NCBI GenBank assembly: GCA_009838645.1
Contig: VXRC01000029.1
Span: 17,233-81,232 of the forward strand
Direction: 5' to 3'
Length of the DNA: 64,000 nucleotides
From: Gemmatimonadota bacterium
GTDB taxonomy: Bacteria; JAAXHH01
The notes beneath the pieces were generated by a model that had not been told where the DNA came from, did not search any database, and saw only the letters and a program-made list of their open reading frames with translations. A program made the translations under genes and the position numbers. Below are positions 8,674 to 18,704 of this stretch, piece by piece (the stretch's first letter is position 1; the number at the start of each line of letters is the position of its first letter).

Positions 8674-11019
8674 TCAATCGTACATCAGCGACTCCACCAG
8701 CGGACTCGCGTTTTTCCTCAAAACCTGAAAGGCCACCGTGCCCAGCACAAGTACCAGGGCCGCCGAACCAGCCAATACGAACTCGCCAACGCCCAGCGCG
8801 GCATTGAATTCGTACATCCCGAGCCAGAAGCTCAGCAGCATATAGGCGGGCGGGCAGGCCAGCAGGATCGCGACCGCCAGGGGCAGCGCGAACTGCCTGC
8901 CGATCAGGGCCGTCGTGTTGAACGTCGATGCGCCCAGTACGCTTCGGATACCGATTTCCTTCGTTCTCCGGTTGATGTTCAACAGGCTCAGGCTGTATAC
9001 GCCCAGCAGGGCGACTGACAGCGTGATGATGGAGATGTATAGCGCCACGTCTCCCAGCAACCGTTCTCTTTGATAGAACCGGCCGATGTCGTCTTCCAGG
9101 TAGTAGTACTCAAAGGGCAAACCCCCGGAGATTCGGTCCCAGGCCGATTTGACGGTCGACAGGGTCTCCCGCAATCCCTCCGGTCTTGTTTTGATCAGGA
9201 GAAACCGGATTCTGTCGGGAGCAAGACGCAGGACTACCGGCTCCAGGTCGTATTGCAACGACCGGTAATGGTAATCTTCCGTCACGCCGATCACGCGGGC
9301 TTTGTCGACGGGAATAGCCTCTCCGATCGGATCTTCCCACCCCATTTCCCTTACCAGCGCTTCATTGACGATCACGCCTTCTGTCTCATCCGTGGCGTGT
9401 GCTCTTGAAAAATCGCGTCCTTCCGCCAACGCAATGCCCAGCGTGGACAGATAGTCGTAATCCACGTGGTATTCGTAGGCCGAAAACCGCTTGCCCGACC
9501 TGTCGGTGTGGCCTATCTGACCCAACCCCCTCATCGGTCCGAATGAGCTCGACGCCGCCGAGACATGGGTGATCTGAGGGTAGTCGTCCAGCGCCTCTCT
9601 CACAGGCCCGAGCATCCCGGCGTCGGGCATGCTTACGACAAGCACATTCGACGCGTCGAAGCCGAGATCCTGGTCGGCGAAGTATTGAAGCTGGCGAAGA
9701 ATGGTGAACAGGCAGATCATCAGGAAGATCGAAAGCGTGAACTGCATGGTGACAAGCACTTTGCTCAAGATCGTCAATGCCCCGGCCTTTACATGATGCG
9801 TCAGGATGGAGGTGGGATCGAGGCGGGACATGTAGAGCGCGGGATAGCTTCCGGATACGAGGACGACCAGACCCGTCAGGCCGATCAGCGCCAGGAGCGT
9901 CGACTCGCTGTCGAAGTAATCGATACGAAGATCCTTGGCGAACAGGCCGTTGAATCCGGGAAGCAGCAGATGGGCTAATGACAAACCCAGTATCAGCGCG
10001 GCCACACCCACCAGCAACGCCTCCCCCCAGAACTGTCCGATAAGCTGAGCGCGGGTTCCGCCCAGCGTCTTGCGCACGCCGACTTCCTTTCCGCGAAGCG
10101 CCGACCTGCCCAGCGTCACGTTGATGAAGTTGATGCACGCGATGAACAGAAGGAGGAAACCGAGCGTTCCCAGCACATACGAGACGACAATGTCGCTCTT
10201 TGGAAAGAGGTCGAACAATATCGAAGAATCCAAATAGATGCCGGCCAACGGCTGAAGTCCCATTACGCTGGCATCTATCCCCCGAAACCTGGGGAAGTGA
10301 TTTTCAACGAAGTCCGGAAACTGGGCCTCCAGGGTCCCGGCGACCTCCGGGGTGGTCAATTCCACGAGGGTAGCCGCGACAGACTGGCTCCAGTTCCGAT
10401 TCCAGTTGTCGCCGGTCTCCGTAAGGGTCTTCATCGAAATCAGAAAGTCGAACTGAAAGATGGTATTGGCGGGAACGCGGACCACGCCGGCCACCTGGTG
10501 TCTCCGGTCGTCCATGGTCAGCCAATTCCCGACGGGGTCGGCGTTTCCGAAGTACTTCTCTGCGATTTTCTCATTCAGTATTACCTGGGAACTGCTTTCG
10601 AGGGCGCCTTCGAGATAGCCGGATACGGCCTGAAAGGTAAGTATCTCGAAAAACCCAGGGTCGGCACGGAACACCGTTTCTTCGCGGACGGTCACGTCTC
10701 CATGACTCACCAGAACCGGCCCGGTATTGGCATATCGAACGGTTCGGACGATGCCCGCATAGGCGTCTTCCAGCGCTGGTCCAAGGGGAACGGGCGTAAT
10801 CCCGATCGTGCGATACTCCCCCATGAAGGCCGTTTGGGTGACGCGAAATACGTTAGCGCCCTTTTCATGGAAGCCATCGTAACTCAGTTCCTGCCGGACG
10901 AGCAGGAAGATCAGGATGCACAAGGCCATGGCCACGGACAGGCCGAGTACGTTGATGACGCTGTGCCCTTTGCCCCGCATGATGTTTCTCAGGGCGGTTT
11001 TCAGGTAGTTCCCGATCAT
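8674..11019 (-). CDS. ABC transporter permease, MacB_PCD/FtsX family
   Basis: The 781-residue permease opens with MIGNYLKTALRNIMRGKGHS and a first membrane helix, followed by a large periplasmic MacB_PCD-like domain. Three FtsX helices come near residue 270-400, then a second periplasmic domain and a second FtsX block, including VALLGVYSLSLLNINRRTKE and the C-terminal helices. This duplicated eight-helix form is common in Bacteroidota/FCB-type putative macrolide or lipoprotein exporters. The ATG at 11019 is chosen over upstream alternatives because AAAGGAG precedes it by 7 bases. It partners the ATPase just downstream. Confidence 0.85.
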   Translation of the reverse strand: MIGNYLKTALRNIMRGKGHSVINVLGLSVAMALCILIFLLVRQELSYDGFHEKGANVFRVTQTAFMGEYRTIGITPVPLGPALEDAYAGIVRTVRYANTGPVLVSHGDVTVREETVFRADPGFFEILTFQAVSGYLEGALESSSQVILNEKIAEKYFGNADPVGNWLTMDDRRHQVAGVVRVPANTIFQFDFLISMKTLTETGDNWNRNWSQSVAATLVELTTPEVAGTLEAQFPDFVENHFPRFRGIDASVMGLQPLAGIYLDSSILFDLFPKSDIVVSYVLGTLGFLLLFIACINFINVTLGRSALRGKEVGVRKTLGGTRAQLIGQFWGEALLVGVAALILGLSLAHLLLPGFNGLFAKDLRIDYFDSESTLLALIGLTGLVVLVSGSYPALYMSRLDPTSILTHHVKAGALTILSKVLVTMQFTLSIFLMICLFTILRQLQYFADQDLGFDASNVLVVSMPDAGMLGPVREALDDYPQITHVSAASSSFGPMRGLGQIGHTDRSGKRFSAYEYHVDYDYLSTLGIALAEGRDFSRAHATDETEGVIVNEALVREMGWEDPIGEAIPVDKARVIGVTEDYHYRSLQYDLEPVVLRLAPDRIRFLLIKTRPEGLRETLSTVKSAWDRISGGLPFEYYYLEDDIGRFYQRERLLGDVALYISIITLSVALLGVYSLSLLNINRRTKEIGIRSVLGASTFNTTALIGRQFALPLAVAILLACPPAYMLLSFWLGMYEFNAALGVGEFVLAGSAALVLVLGTVAFQVLRKNASPLVESLMYD

Positions 11020-11318
11020 CGTTCTGCTCCTTTCGGCTTCACGCAGGTTGTTTCTGAAGCACAGAGAAGGGGCCATGCGATTGTGCAGACGACCCGGCTC
11101 GTACCTGCAGCTGTGCCTTCTTCCTGCTAAACAATAGGAAGATCAGACCGATTGCCTATAGGGCGATTACCTGATTTGGCGCGGGATTTTCCCTTAAATC
11201 TCGAGAAAATCCGTATGTTTGTCGGAATTGTCGGGAGGGGATAACAGAACCTGCGGAGGACTTTGCTACAGATCGACCAGGCCCTGTCTGATTGGCAGCG
11301 CGCCGGCTATCTTCAGAT
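11020..11318. other. Intergenic region between the permease and response regulator genes, with an inverted repeat
   Basis: No gene is seen in these 299 bases. They contain a perfect 8-bp inverted repeat, GGATTTTC (11184-11191) and GAAAATCC (11205-11212), with a 13-base AT-rich spacer, about 165 bases ahead of the permease start. It could be an operator for the neighbouring response regulator or a remnant terminator of that gene; there is no clear T-run. No convincing -35/-10 pair was found. Confidence 0.4.
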
Positions 11319-11972
11319 TTACTCATCGAGGAAAGTAAGGCGATATTTCAGGGCAATACGGACGAGGTCCGGCAGATTGCGGGCTTCCAGCTTTTTCACA
11401 AGATTGGTCCGATGTGTTTCGACTGTTTTGGCGCTGATGTTCAGAATGTTAGCCGCGGCCTGATTTGTATGGCCTTCGGCAATCAATTGCAGAACTTCTC
11501 TTTCTCGGGATGAGAGTCGATCTACGGGGCTAAGCGTCCGATCTCCTGTTTCATTCTGCAGGTATCCCGACAATACCGCTTGAGCAACCGCAGGGGACAG
11601 GTATACTTCGTCTATGCTGGCAGAACGTATAGCGAGGAGGAGTTCTTCGACTAGAGATCGCTTAAGGAGATACCCCTTTGCACCATTCTTAAGCGCCTGG
11701 CGCACCATATCTTCGTCGGAATACATGGACAGGATGACAACGCGCGTCCCGACATCCAATGACTGTATTCGGTATGTGGTTTCTATGCCGTTCAATAAAG
11801 GCATGGCTATGTCCACCAATGCTACGGCAGGCCTTTTTCGCTGAACCAATTTAAGTGTTTCCTGGCCATCCGACGCTTCGCCGACGACTTCAATATCATC
11901 CGTGGTCTCAAGCAATGATTTGATGCTTTCGCGGAACAGATGATGATCATCGGCAATGACGACCCTTATCAT
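11319..11972 (-). CDS. NarL/LuxR-family response regulator
   Basis: The 217-residue protein has an N-terminal receiver domain with the acidic pair Asp8/Asp9 and phospho-acceptor Asp54 (ALVDIAMP). A C-terminal LuxR-type helix-turn-helix follows at about 152-205 (LSSREREVLQLIAEGHTNQ, then SAKTVETHRTNLVKKL). Its ATG overlaps the stop of the histidine kinase gene by 4 bases, so the two are translationally coupled and form a two-component pair. Targets are unknown; the ABC operon and GWxTD-like gene immediately downstream are the obvious candidates. Confidence 0.93.
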   Translation of the reverse strand: MIRVVIADDHHLFRESIKSLLETTDDIEVVGEASDGQETLKLVQRKRPAVALVDIAMPLLNGIETTYRIQSLDVGTRVVILSMYSDEDMVRQALKNGAKGYLLKRSLVEELLLAIRSASIDEVYLSPAVAQAVLSGYLQNETGDRTLSPVDRLSSREREVLQLIAEGHTNQAAANILNISAKTVETHRTNLVKKLEARNLPDLVRIALKYRLTFLDE

Positions 11973-14632
11973 GTCTCCTCCAGGGGTATTGAAGCGATCA
12001 ACAGTGTACCGGTACCTGTATCTGAATGGATATCCAGAACGCCCCCAAACGGTTCCAGGCGTTCCTTCATGTCGATTAAACCGATACCCGGGGCAAACTG
12101 GTCCTCAGGTGTCGAATCAGAATCGAATCCCCGGCCGTTATCGAGAATCGACAGTTGTATGGTCCGGTCTGTCTGTTTCAATCCCACTTCGACGTGGGTG
12201 GCGTGACCATGTTTTGCGCAGTTCGCAAGTCCTTCCTGCAAAATACGATACAGGCAGATATCAATTGTGTTGGAGAACCTGGGACAATCAATGCCATTAT
12301 ACACAACCGAGATACGGGTCCGATTAGCAAAGCTATTGCACAAACCGTCCAGCGCCGCGTTCAGTCCGACCGTATCGAGAATTGGCGGCCGCAGATCGTG
12401 GGCGATGGTTCGCAGTTTTTCCAGGGTTTCGTCGGTCATCGTTACCACGTCTCGAAGTCGTTCCCGCGTATCTTCGGAAACACCGGCCAAATCTTTCTGC
12501 GTAAGTTCCAGACTTGTCTTTAATATTAAGAGATCCTGACCGGTATCGTCATGCAGGTCTCGTGCAATGCGACGGCGCTCGGATTCCTGCGCGTCGACGA
12601 GTCGACGTGAAAGTGCCCTCATTCTATCGGCCTGCACCTTCAGCGATGCGCCCATTTCCTGGTTTTCCATTGCCAGTTCCAACTCCCCGGCCAGGACATG
12701 CAACTGTTCTTTTTCGTCGTTGCTAAACGGTTCTTCCGACCGCTTTGCTCCCAGTGCCAATGCCCCTCTGTAACCGGACTCGCCACCCAGTAAGATGATC
12801 AGCTCGAAGGGCGGATCGCCGGGTATACCGCTGGAAATGATGTCTCCATATCCGATTGGGGATTTATCGACAGCCGTAGTCTTCAAGAGGTGCTCGACCG
12901 TACCGGTGGACTCAATGAAAAAGGATCTGTTGCGGGCCGTGTTTTGCTCGGAAGCTTCCTCTACGCCGTACCACGAAAGCGACAGTGGTTTCTCCGAACT
13001 TTCATTGAGATAAATCGCCATGCAGGACAGGTCCAGCCCCTCCAATAGTTCCCGTCCGGTTTTTTCAAGCAGGGAATCCGAATCCTGACACCTCGACAGG
13101 GCTCGTCCCAGTTCTAACAGCCGCTGCCGATTCAGAAGTTCATTTCGTAAGAAATACCGGTCCATGGCCTGGATGACCGGCGTCTTCACCCAGTTCCAAC
13201 CTCCCATGAGAATCAACATCAGCCCTGCGACAACACTCACCACAATGAGGTCGGAGGCTCTGAGAACAAACTCTTCTGATGAAATCGTGTAATAGAGTAT
13301 GACAAACACTGCAAAGCTCAATATGAGAAACACACCCTGATTGGTGATCAGATATCTTATGGTCTTTCCGACGACGAATCTCAGGCCGAACACCCGATGT
13401 GCAAGAATCGCGTAGGCAAATGCGAGCGCCAACAGACACTGCATTCCCGCCGGGATAATCCGGTCAATGAACCATACGATCAACGGCAGCATCTGACCGT
13501 GGTCGGGAATCAGCCCCCATGAAGCCAGCATTCTGCCGGGTTGTGCGATCAACCAGGACGGTGCGAGTATGAGAGCCAGGAAGAATCCGGCTTCAATGAT
13601 GTGCAGCCGTGTTCGTTGTTGCCGGCGTGCGACGTAATGTTGTACGATCAGAAGGCATCCAGCCGTCGCCATTAAGACAATCGCCGGAACGGGTGCGGGT
13701 ACCAGTTGCGCAAAACTGTCAACTACTCCAACCCAATCGTGAGCCCAATCATAGATCAAACCCAAAAAACTGATGAGCCCCATTACCCCAAAGACGAACA
13801 GGGGAATGAGGATGAACCAGATCCTCCTTTGGATCCATGATCCGATTTTTGTAGTGGTGGGATAGACGGTTAAAATCAACAGGATCAGGATGGACTGCAG
13901 ATTAACCGCCGCAAATACAACGCCTAGACTAAGTGGGATCGTCCAGGCCGGCCATGCGGCAATCAGATAGAAGACAGCCGGCGATACTATAGCCATCGTG
14001 AGGACAAGCAACGCGCACTGGAATGCCACCGTATTCTTCATGCCGTGGTATCCCAACCAGGTGCCAAAGCCCAGAAGGACAATCGAGAAGATCAGGAACG
14101 GGCCACGCTGAAGCCAACTCATTAGCTCGCTGCTGATCACTGTTTCTTGTTGATCACTCCCGCGGGTTTCGCGTGCGTAGTCATTCGGCTCGAGTGTGAG
14201 GATGCCGGTGTGTATCTGGCCGTCCCGAATCCATGTAAGATCAAGGCGATCCCCGGGTCTATACTCTGAGTGCACCTGAAAGTAGGATGAAGGATTCGAC
14301 TCCAGGTCCGTGCTGTCGATGGACAAGAGTTTATCGCCTGCCCGCAGGCCTGTTTGGTCGGCCGGGCTGCCGGGTGTGACGCGTTCGATGATATAACCAC
14401 CTGCCCACTTTATAAACATGAGTTGTAACCAGGTGCCTTCGTGAAGACGGCTGACTGCACCTCTCGACGATCCTCCCGTAGGAATCGTCTCACTTCCCCG
14501 AAGCTGGATACCGGACGACCAGCGGTCAATCTTGGCCAGTCGAATCGTCGACCAGGTAACCATGCCGATGTGTAAACACAACAACATGATCAGCGTACTC
14601 AGTATCAGATAACGGTAGATAAGCGATTTCAT
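11969..14632 (-). CDS. Membrane histidine kinase (HisKA_3) with N-terminal PDZ domain
   Basis: The 887-residue kinase starts with a membrane helix, then a periplasmic PDZ domain (GSPADQTGLRAGDKLLSID, about residues 78-155). About eight further helices follow (residues 165-480), then a GAF-like segment, a HisKA_3 dimerisation helix (SERRRIARDLHDDTGQD, His near 691) and a HATPase_c domain with ILDNGRGFD. A PDZ domain in this position suggests sensing of unfolded or cleaved envelope proteins. The start is uncertain: ATG at 14632 has a weak ribosome site, and an in-frame TTG exists at 14686 but coincides with a possible -35 box. It is coupled to the response regulator. Confidence 0.88.
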   Translation of the reverse strand: MKSLIYRYLILSTLIMLLCLHIGMVTWSTIRLAKIDRWSSGIQLRGSETIPTGGSSRGAVSRLHEGTWLQLMFIKWAGGYIIERVTPGSPADQTGLRAGDKLLSIDSTDLESNPSSYFQVHSEYRPGDRLDLTWIRDGQIHTGILTLEPNDYARETRGSDQQETVISSELMSWLQRGPFLIFSIVLLGFGTWLGYHGMKNTVAFQCALLVLTMAIVSPAVFYLIAAWPAWTIPLSLGVVFAAVNLQSILILLILTVYPTTTKIGSWIQRRIWFILIPLFVFGVMGLISFLGLIYDWAHDWVGVVDSFAQLVPAPVPAIVLMATAGCLLIVQHYVARRQQRTRLHIIEAGFFLALILAPSWLIAQPGRMLASWGLIPDHGQMLPLIVWFIDRIIPAGMQCLLALAFAYAILAHRVFGLRFVVGKTIRYLITNQGVFLILSFAVFVILYYTISSEEFVLRASDLIVVSVVAGLMLILMGGWNWVKTPVIQAMDRYFLRNELLNRQRLLELGRALSRCQDSDSLLEKTGRELLEGLDLSCMAIYLNESSEKPLSLSWYGVEEASEQNTARNRSFFIESTGTVEHLLKTTAVDKSPIGYGDIISSGIPGDPPFELIILLGGESGYRGALALGAKRSEEPFSNDEKEQLHVLAGELELAMENQEMGASLKVQADRMRALSRRLVDAQESERRRIARDLHDDTGQDLLILKTSLELTQKDLAGVSEDTRERLRDVVTMTDETLEKLRTIAHDLRPPILDTVGLNAALDGLCNSFANRTRISVVYNGIDCPRFSNTIDICLYRILQEGLANCAKHGHATHVEVGLKQTDRTIQLSILDNGRGFDSDSTPEDQFAPGIGLIDMKERLEPFGGVLDIHSDTGTGTLLIASIPLEET

Positions 14633-14658
14633 CCAATGCCATCCCGAGATGTGATCTT

Positions 14659-14686
14659 TGAATAAAACCGGCCAGATGATCGTCAA
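14659..14686 (-). promoter_or_regulatory. Possible promoter of the kinase/regulator operon
   Basis: TTGACG (14681-14686) and TATTCA (14659-14664) on the minus strand are 16 bases apart, 27 bases ahead of the ATG at 14632. The -35 box is good and the -10 is poor, so the call is tentative. Confidence 0.3.
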
Positions 14687-14904
14687 TTGAAATACAGGAT
14701 GTAAATGTATACCGGTGTAGGGTGGGATTTTACAAAAAAGTGCCGCTGAATCGCAGGCGTCAAGGAGAGTTCAGCCAATGCGAGTCTGAGATAACCGGTG
14801 AGTCTTGCAGACACAGTCACAGCCCGAACGGTCACAGTTCGGTCCGCACGCTGGTTCCGGATCCCTGGTCGGGCGAGTTGTCAATGGGGTGCCGACCTGG
14901 CCAA

Positions 14905-17631
14905 TCACGATACGGTTCGCGTCCGCAGTGCCGCCAGCAGGCCCGGCACCCCGAAGAACAGCAGGCTGAGGGTCGAGGGGTTCATGTCGATGGATCCGCG
15001 CTTGCGGGGATCTTCGCTCCAGTCCTGCACGTCGATGAGCTGTTCCAGGATCTTCAGGCCGGTCTCCAGGTAGCGGTGGTCGCCCGTCAGGCGATGAGCG
15101 TAGCCCAGGTGCCGGCAGAGGATGCCGCCGTAATGTTCCTTGAGTGGCCGGTCGGACGCGAAAGTGTCCGGAAAGCCGCAGAACCAGTCCACAGCCCGGC
15201 GGTAAGCCTCGGCAACGTCCTTCCTGCCGGTCATCCGGTGCATCAACTCCAGGCCGATCATCAGGTAATGGGTCTGGTAACCCTTCTGTTCCTCGTAGGG
15301 CAGGTCGCGGATCATGCGGGAGAACGGTCCGCCGAGACCCCTGAACTCGTCGTCGGTAAAGGGGTCGGCCGTACCCGTTTCAACGGCCAGCGTCGTGCCT
15401 TCCGTGGCCATGCCGTAGGGTAGTGGTTTCGGCAGCCGGTCCGGTGTCGCGACCTGGAATCGCTTGTGCCAGCTCCCGTCCTCGTTCTGGCCCCGGGCGA
15501 CGATGGCATACACATCCTCGGCGCGACGCAGGAAGCGCTCTTCCCCGGTCGCTTCATACACATAGAGCAGTCCGCGCAACACATTGGCGATGGACCGCAG
15601 GCTGAAGCTGAAGGCGGAGTCTTCCGTCCACCTGTAACGCAGGAAGAACGCGCCGGCCTCGCGCAGGACTTCAAGGGTCCTGCCGTCGCCGGTGAGATGG
15701 TAGTGGTCGACCCAGTTGTCGACGAAGGTATGGGAAGCGCAGGGCTCGTCGCTGAAATGATCGACGCCGTGGCGGTAGCAGCCGCCGACCATGTACGGCC
15801 GGAAGGGATGCCAATGGCACGTATCCACGTCCATCGAATGACGGGTCATGGCCTCGGCCAGCGCGAAATACCGCGGATCAGTCGTGCGCTGGTACTGGAT
15901 CCAGACCGCGTGGCGGGGGTCCCACTCGCTGTTGCACCAGCCCCAGCGGCCCTGGGACTTCCAGTCGTCTTCGGCCTCGTCCCACGTGGCCCGGACATCG
16001 CCGTAGTCCAGGTAACCGTACCAGCGTCCGAGTCGGATGTTACGCGCCAGCCAGTCCGCGAAACCCGTCATCATGCGCTCCGCGGATTGGATCATCTCCA
16101 GCGAGATTCGCGGCGTCTGCGCGGATTCCGGTCGCCGCTCCCGATCCGGATCCGACTCCGGTCGACGCTGCCGCTCCTGACGCGACTCCGACCGACTCTC
16201 CCGTGCCGGATTTGAAGCCGCCGGAATCCCCTGCCTGCCGGCGTCAACCAAAGTGGAAGCCGCGAAGCCTCCCGCGGCCCCGCATCGGTCCATCCACTCG
16301 GGCGAGACCGAAACGTGGGGCTGCGACAGGGCGCATTGAAGCGTTTCGACCGCCTCTTCGCGGCGATCTTCCTCGAAGTACAGGACGTAGCACTCGGTGG
16401 TTCTCGCTATACCGGTTCCGTCGGCATACACCCCTTCTCCCTCGTGCCAGGCGACCTCTTCAGCGTACCGGGCCAGCGAAAGGCGGCCGCCGTCCGGGTC
16501 GTGGCGCGCGTACACGGTCAACCGTCCCTCATCGGTCATTTCGATGGCGCGTGGGAACTCCTCGGCCATGTTCCGGCATGCGACGCCGACGCCGGACTTC
16601 CCGTCACTGAGGGTCGCCCAACCTTCGCACGCTTCATCTTCAGCGATGGTGCTTTCTAGCCCCGGCCGGCCGTGCATCACCCGCACCTGGTTATCCTCCT
16701 TCTGCGCGACGCGCAGACGCTCATCCTGATCGAGCGTTCCCGTAACGATCCCGTTCAGTCCGAAGGCGTAGTCCGGACTGAATCCGGTGAACGGGGTGGG
16801 GACGTCCAGGGCGAGGTCTTCGATTTCCACTTCCCGCGGATTGCAGGTGAAGACGTGAGTCTGGAGTATCCGCAGAAACGCCTGCCCGGCATAGGCGTGG
16901 ATCCGGGTGATACACCGTACCGGCCGGTAGCCGCCGTAATGATGCATGGGGATGTCGGCTTCCAGCGCGCTCTCCAGCCGGATCACGGTGCGCAGCGGAC
17001 CCCGTTCCTCGACGGCTACTGAATAGGAGTCACCGGCCAGCGATGCCCTGCACAGGCCGCCCGGACCGTACAGCCGACGTTTCAGTTCCCCGTCGGAAGC
17101 GCCCTCACTGATCCGTGCCCAGGCATCGCCTGCCCGGTCCCGGCCCCGGCCGAATTCCGCGCGGGCCGGCTCGCTGTGCTGAGCATCGCCGAGCGAGACG
17201 TCATGGTAGAGACGGTATCGATGGCGGTCGACCCTGAATCGCAGGACGCCCGTGTCCACGTGGAGATCGTTTTCGGTTTCTTCGACGCGTACGGAATGAT
17301 ATGTGTTGGGATTGCCGGTGGTGGTTTGCCTGGGTGCCGGCGCTTCATCGCCCGTATCATCCGTAAGTTGGTAGGACGCCCTCCCGGATGAGCCGGACTT
17401 CGCCTGGAAATCAACGAGCACCCACTTCATCGATCCGTCCGCCCAGCGACCGAGTACCCGGATCTGGGCCGGGACGCGGTCGCCATCGGGATCCACGACG
17501 ACCAGACCTTCCGTCCCGCGCAGCATGCCCTCGGGAATGGGTACGCCTCGCGTAACCGGCCATTGCGCCGGGTGACGTTCCGGGCCATGGGAATACGAAA
17601 GGGGGATCGATATCATGCCGTTTGTGGGCAT
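14905..17631 (-). CDS. PcRGLX/YetA-like (exo-rhamnogalacturonan lyase family) protein
   Basis: From the ATG at 17631 the protein has 908 residues. The N-terminus (ISIPLSYSHGPERHPAQWPV, then GVPIPEG and DGSMKWVLVDF) matches the RIFT-barrel domain of PcRGLX/YetA-like proteins. A central beta-sandwich and a C-terminal alpha/alpha toroid (about 540-900, with HGVDHFSDEP) follow. Members are putative pectin (rhamnogalacturonan) lyases, but substrate cannot be assured. An Arg/Glu/Ser-rich low-complexity stretch at about residues 468-502 joins the last two domains. No secretion signal is seen. An upstream extension would read through a 10-bp tandem repeat and is unlikely. Confidence 0.7.
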   Translation of the reverse strand: MPTNGMISIPLSYSHGPERHPAQWPVTRGVPIPEGMLRGTEGLVVVDPDGDRVPAQIRVLGRWADGSMKWVLVDFQAKSGSSGRASYQLTDDTGDEAPAPRQTTTGNPNTYHSVRVEETENDLHVDTGVLRFRVDRHRYRLYHDVSLGDAQHSEPARAEFGRGRDRAGDAWARISEGASDGELKRRLYGPGGLCRASLAGDSYSVAVEERGPLRTVIRLESALEADIPMHHYGGYRPVRCITRIHAYAGQAFLRILQTHVFTCNPREVEIEDLALDVPTPFTGFSPDYAFGLNGIVTGTLDQDERLRVAQKEDNQVRVMHGRPGLESTIAEDEACEGWATLSDGKSGVGVACRNMAEEFPRAIEMTDEGRLTVYARHDPDGGRLSLARYAEEVAWHEGEGVYADGTGIARTTECYVLYFEEDRREEAVETLQCALSQPHVSVSPEWMDRCGAAGGFAASTLVDAGRQGIPAASNPARESRSESRQERQRRPESDPDRERRPESAQTPRISLEMIQSAERMMTGFADWLARNIRLGRWYGYLDYGDVRATWDEAEDDWKSQGRWGWCNSEWDPRHAVWIQYQRTTDPRYFALAEAMTRHSMDVDTCHWHPFRPYMVGGCYRHGVDHFSDEPCASHTFVDNWVDHYHLTGDGRTLEVLREAGAFFLRYRWTEDSAFSFSLRSIANVLRGLLYVYEATGEERFLRRAEDVYAIVARGQNEDGSWHKRFQVATPDRLPKPLPYGMATEGTTLAVETGTADPFTDDEFRGLGGPFSRMIRDLPYEEQKGYQTHYLMIGLELMHRMTGRKDVAEAYRRAVDWFCGFPDTFASDRPLKEHYGGILCRHLGYAHRLTGDHRYLETGLKILEQLIDVQDWSEDPRKRGSIDMNPSTLSLLFFGVPGLLAALRTRTVS

Positions 17632-17670
17632 CGCTTGATCAGGATTTGCCTCATCCCTATATTCTGGCGC

Positions 17671-17716
17671 ACCGAGACGCACCGAGACGCACCGAGACGC
17701 ACTGAGACGCACTGAA
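17671..17716. repeat. 10-bp tandem repeat, about 4.6 copies
   Basis: ACCGAGACGC is repeated exactly at 17671, 17681 and 17691, then as ACTGAGACGC at 17701 and a partial copy. It lies between the divergent PcRGLX/YetA-like gene and the AstE-like gene, in the 5' region of both. Confidence 0.9.
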
Positions 17717-17778
17717 TACGGGAGGCCGTCGCGGTCAGTAAACCGGGTTACACTCGAATATAATCCAAGGAGAACGCC

Positions 17779-18678
17779 ATGTCAGGCCCCGTCAAGTTGA
17801 AGTCCGTTGCCATAACCGGGAAGGCGCCCGGCCCGAAACTCCTCATACTCGGGGGTATACACGGCGACGAGTTCGAATCCATGTGGGCCATACGGCGGCT
17901 GAAGGAGGCCATGGATCCCGGTGAACTCCGCGGCACGGTCACCATGGTCCCCGTCGTCAACGAGGCGGCCTACTGGCGCGGCCGGCGCACCGCGGAGGAC
18001 GGCCTGGATCTGGCCCGGACCTGCCCCGGCCGGGCAGACGGCACCATCACCGAACGGATCGCGCATGCGGTCAGCGCGATGATCCGCGAGGCCGACTACC
18101 TCATCGACCTGCACAGCGGCGGACTGATCTCGAGGTTCTACCCGACGGTGGGTTACATGCTGCACGCCGACGCCGACGTCCTGGCGCGGCAGCGAGAGAT
18201 GGCCCGGGCTTTCAACATGCCGGTCGTCTGGGGAACCTACGCGGGACACGACGGCCGCACGCTCTCCATCGCCCGGGACGCCGGCGTTCCCGCGATTTAT
18301 TCGGAATGGATGGGTGCGGGCGACTGCGACCCCGAGGGCGTCGACGGCTATTACGAAGGGTGCCTGAACGTCATGGGCGTACTGGGTATGATTGAACGCG
18401 ACCAGCCGCCGTCGATCATACAGCACACGGTGGAAGACGACCGGGAAGGCGCGGGACACATCCAGCTGAACTACCCGGCGCCCTTTTCAGGTTTCTTCGA
18501 ACCCTGGGTCGAACTGATGGGTCGCGTCGAGCCCGGTGATGGATTCGGGGTGGTTACCGACCTGCTGGGTGACCGGCGGGAGGAGATCGTTTCCACCCAG
18601 TCCGGCCACGTGCTGGTGCTGCGCACCTTCAACCGTGTCCACGAGGGCGAGACGATCGCGGCGGTGCTGGAGGTCTGA
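17779..18678 (+). CDS. Succinylglutamate desuccinylase/aspartoacylase family protein
   Basis: The 299-residue protein belongs to the AstE/ASPA branch of M14-like zinc hydrolases. Likely zinc ligands are His and Glu of GGIHGDEFES and the His of YLIDLHSGG. Such enzymes remove acyl groups from amino acids or similar amides. A strong AAGGAGA lies 6 bases ahead of the ATG. It stands alone on the + strand, divergent from the PcRGLX/YetA-like gene and convergent with hicB. The natural substrate is not evident. Confidence 0.87.
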   Translation: MSGPVKLKSVAITGKAPGPKLLILGGIHGDEFESMWAIRRLKEAMDPGELRGTVTMVPVVNEAAYWRGRRTAEDGLDLARTCPGRADGTITERIAHAVSAMIREADYLIDLHSGGLISRFYPTVGYMLHADADVLARQREMARAFNMPVVWGTYAGHDGRTLSIARDAGVPAIYSEWMGAGDCDPEGVDGYYEGCLNVMGVLGMIERDQPPSIIQHTVEDDREGAGHIQLNYPAPFSGFFEPWVELMGRVEPGDGFGVVTDLLGDRREEIVSTQSGHVLVLRTFNRVHEGETIAAVLEV

Positions 18679-18704
18679 GCGATCAGATTAGAGGAGAGAT
18701 TGAG

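Noticed and set aside
14632..14686. TTG start at 14686 for the histidine kinase
   Set aside because: The codon coincides with a possible -35 box and lacks a ribosome site; the ATG at 14632 leads directly into the first membrane helix. The choice remains uncertain.
17632..17712. N-terminal extension of the PcRGLX/YetA-like gene to 17712
   Set aside because: The extra residues would be encoded by a 10-bp tandem repeat and show no signal peptide or family similarity.
17759..17764. Perfect TATAAT just upstream of the AstE-like gene
   Set aside because: No -35 box at 16-18 bases, and transcription would start inside or after the ribosome binding site, so it is probably chance.
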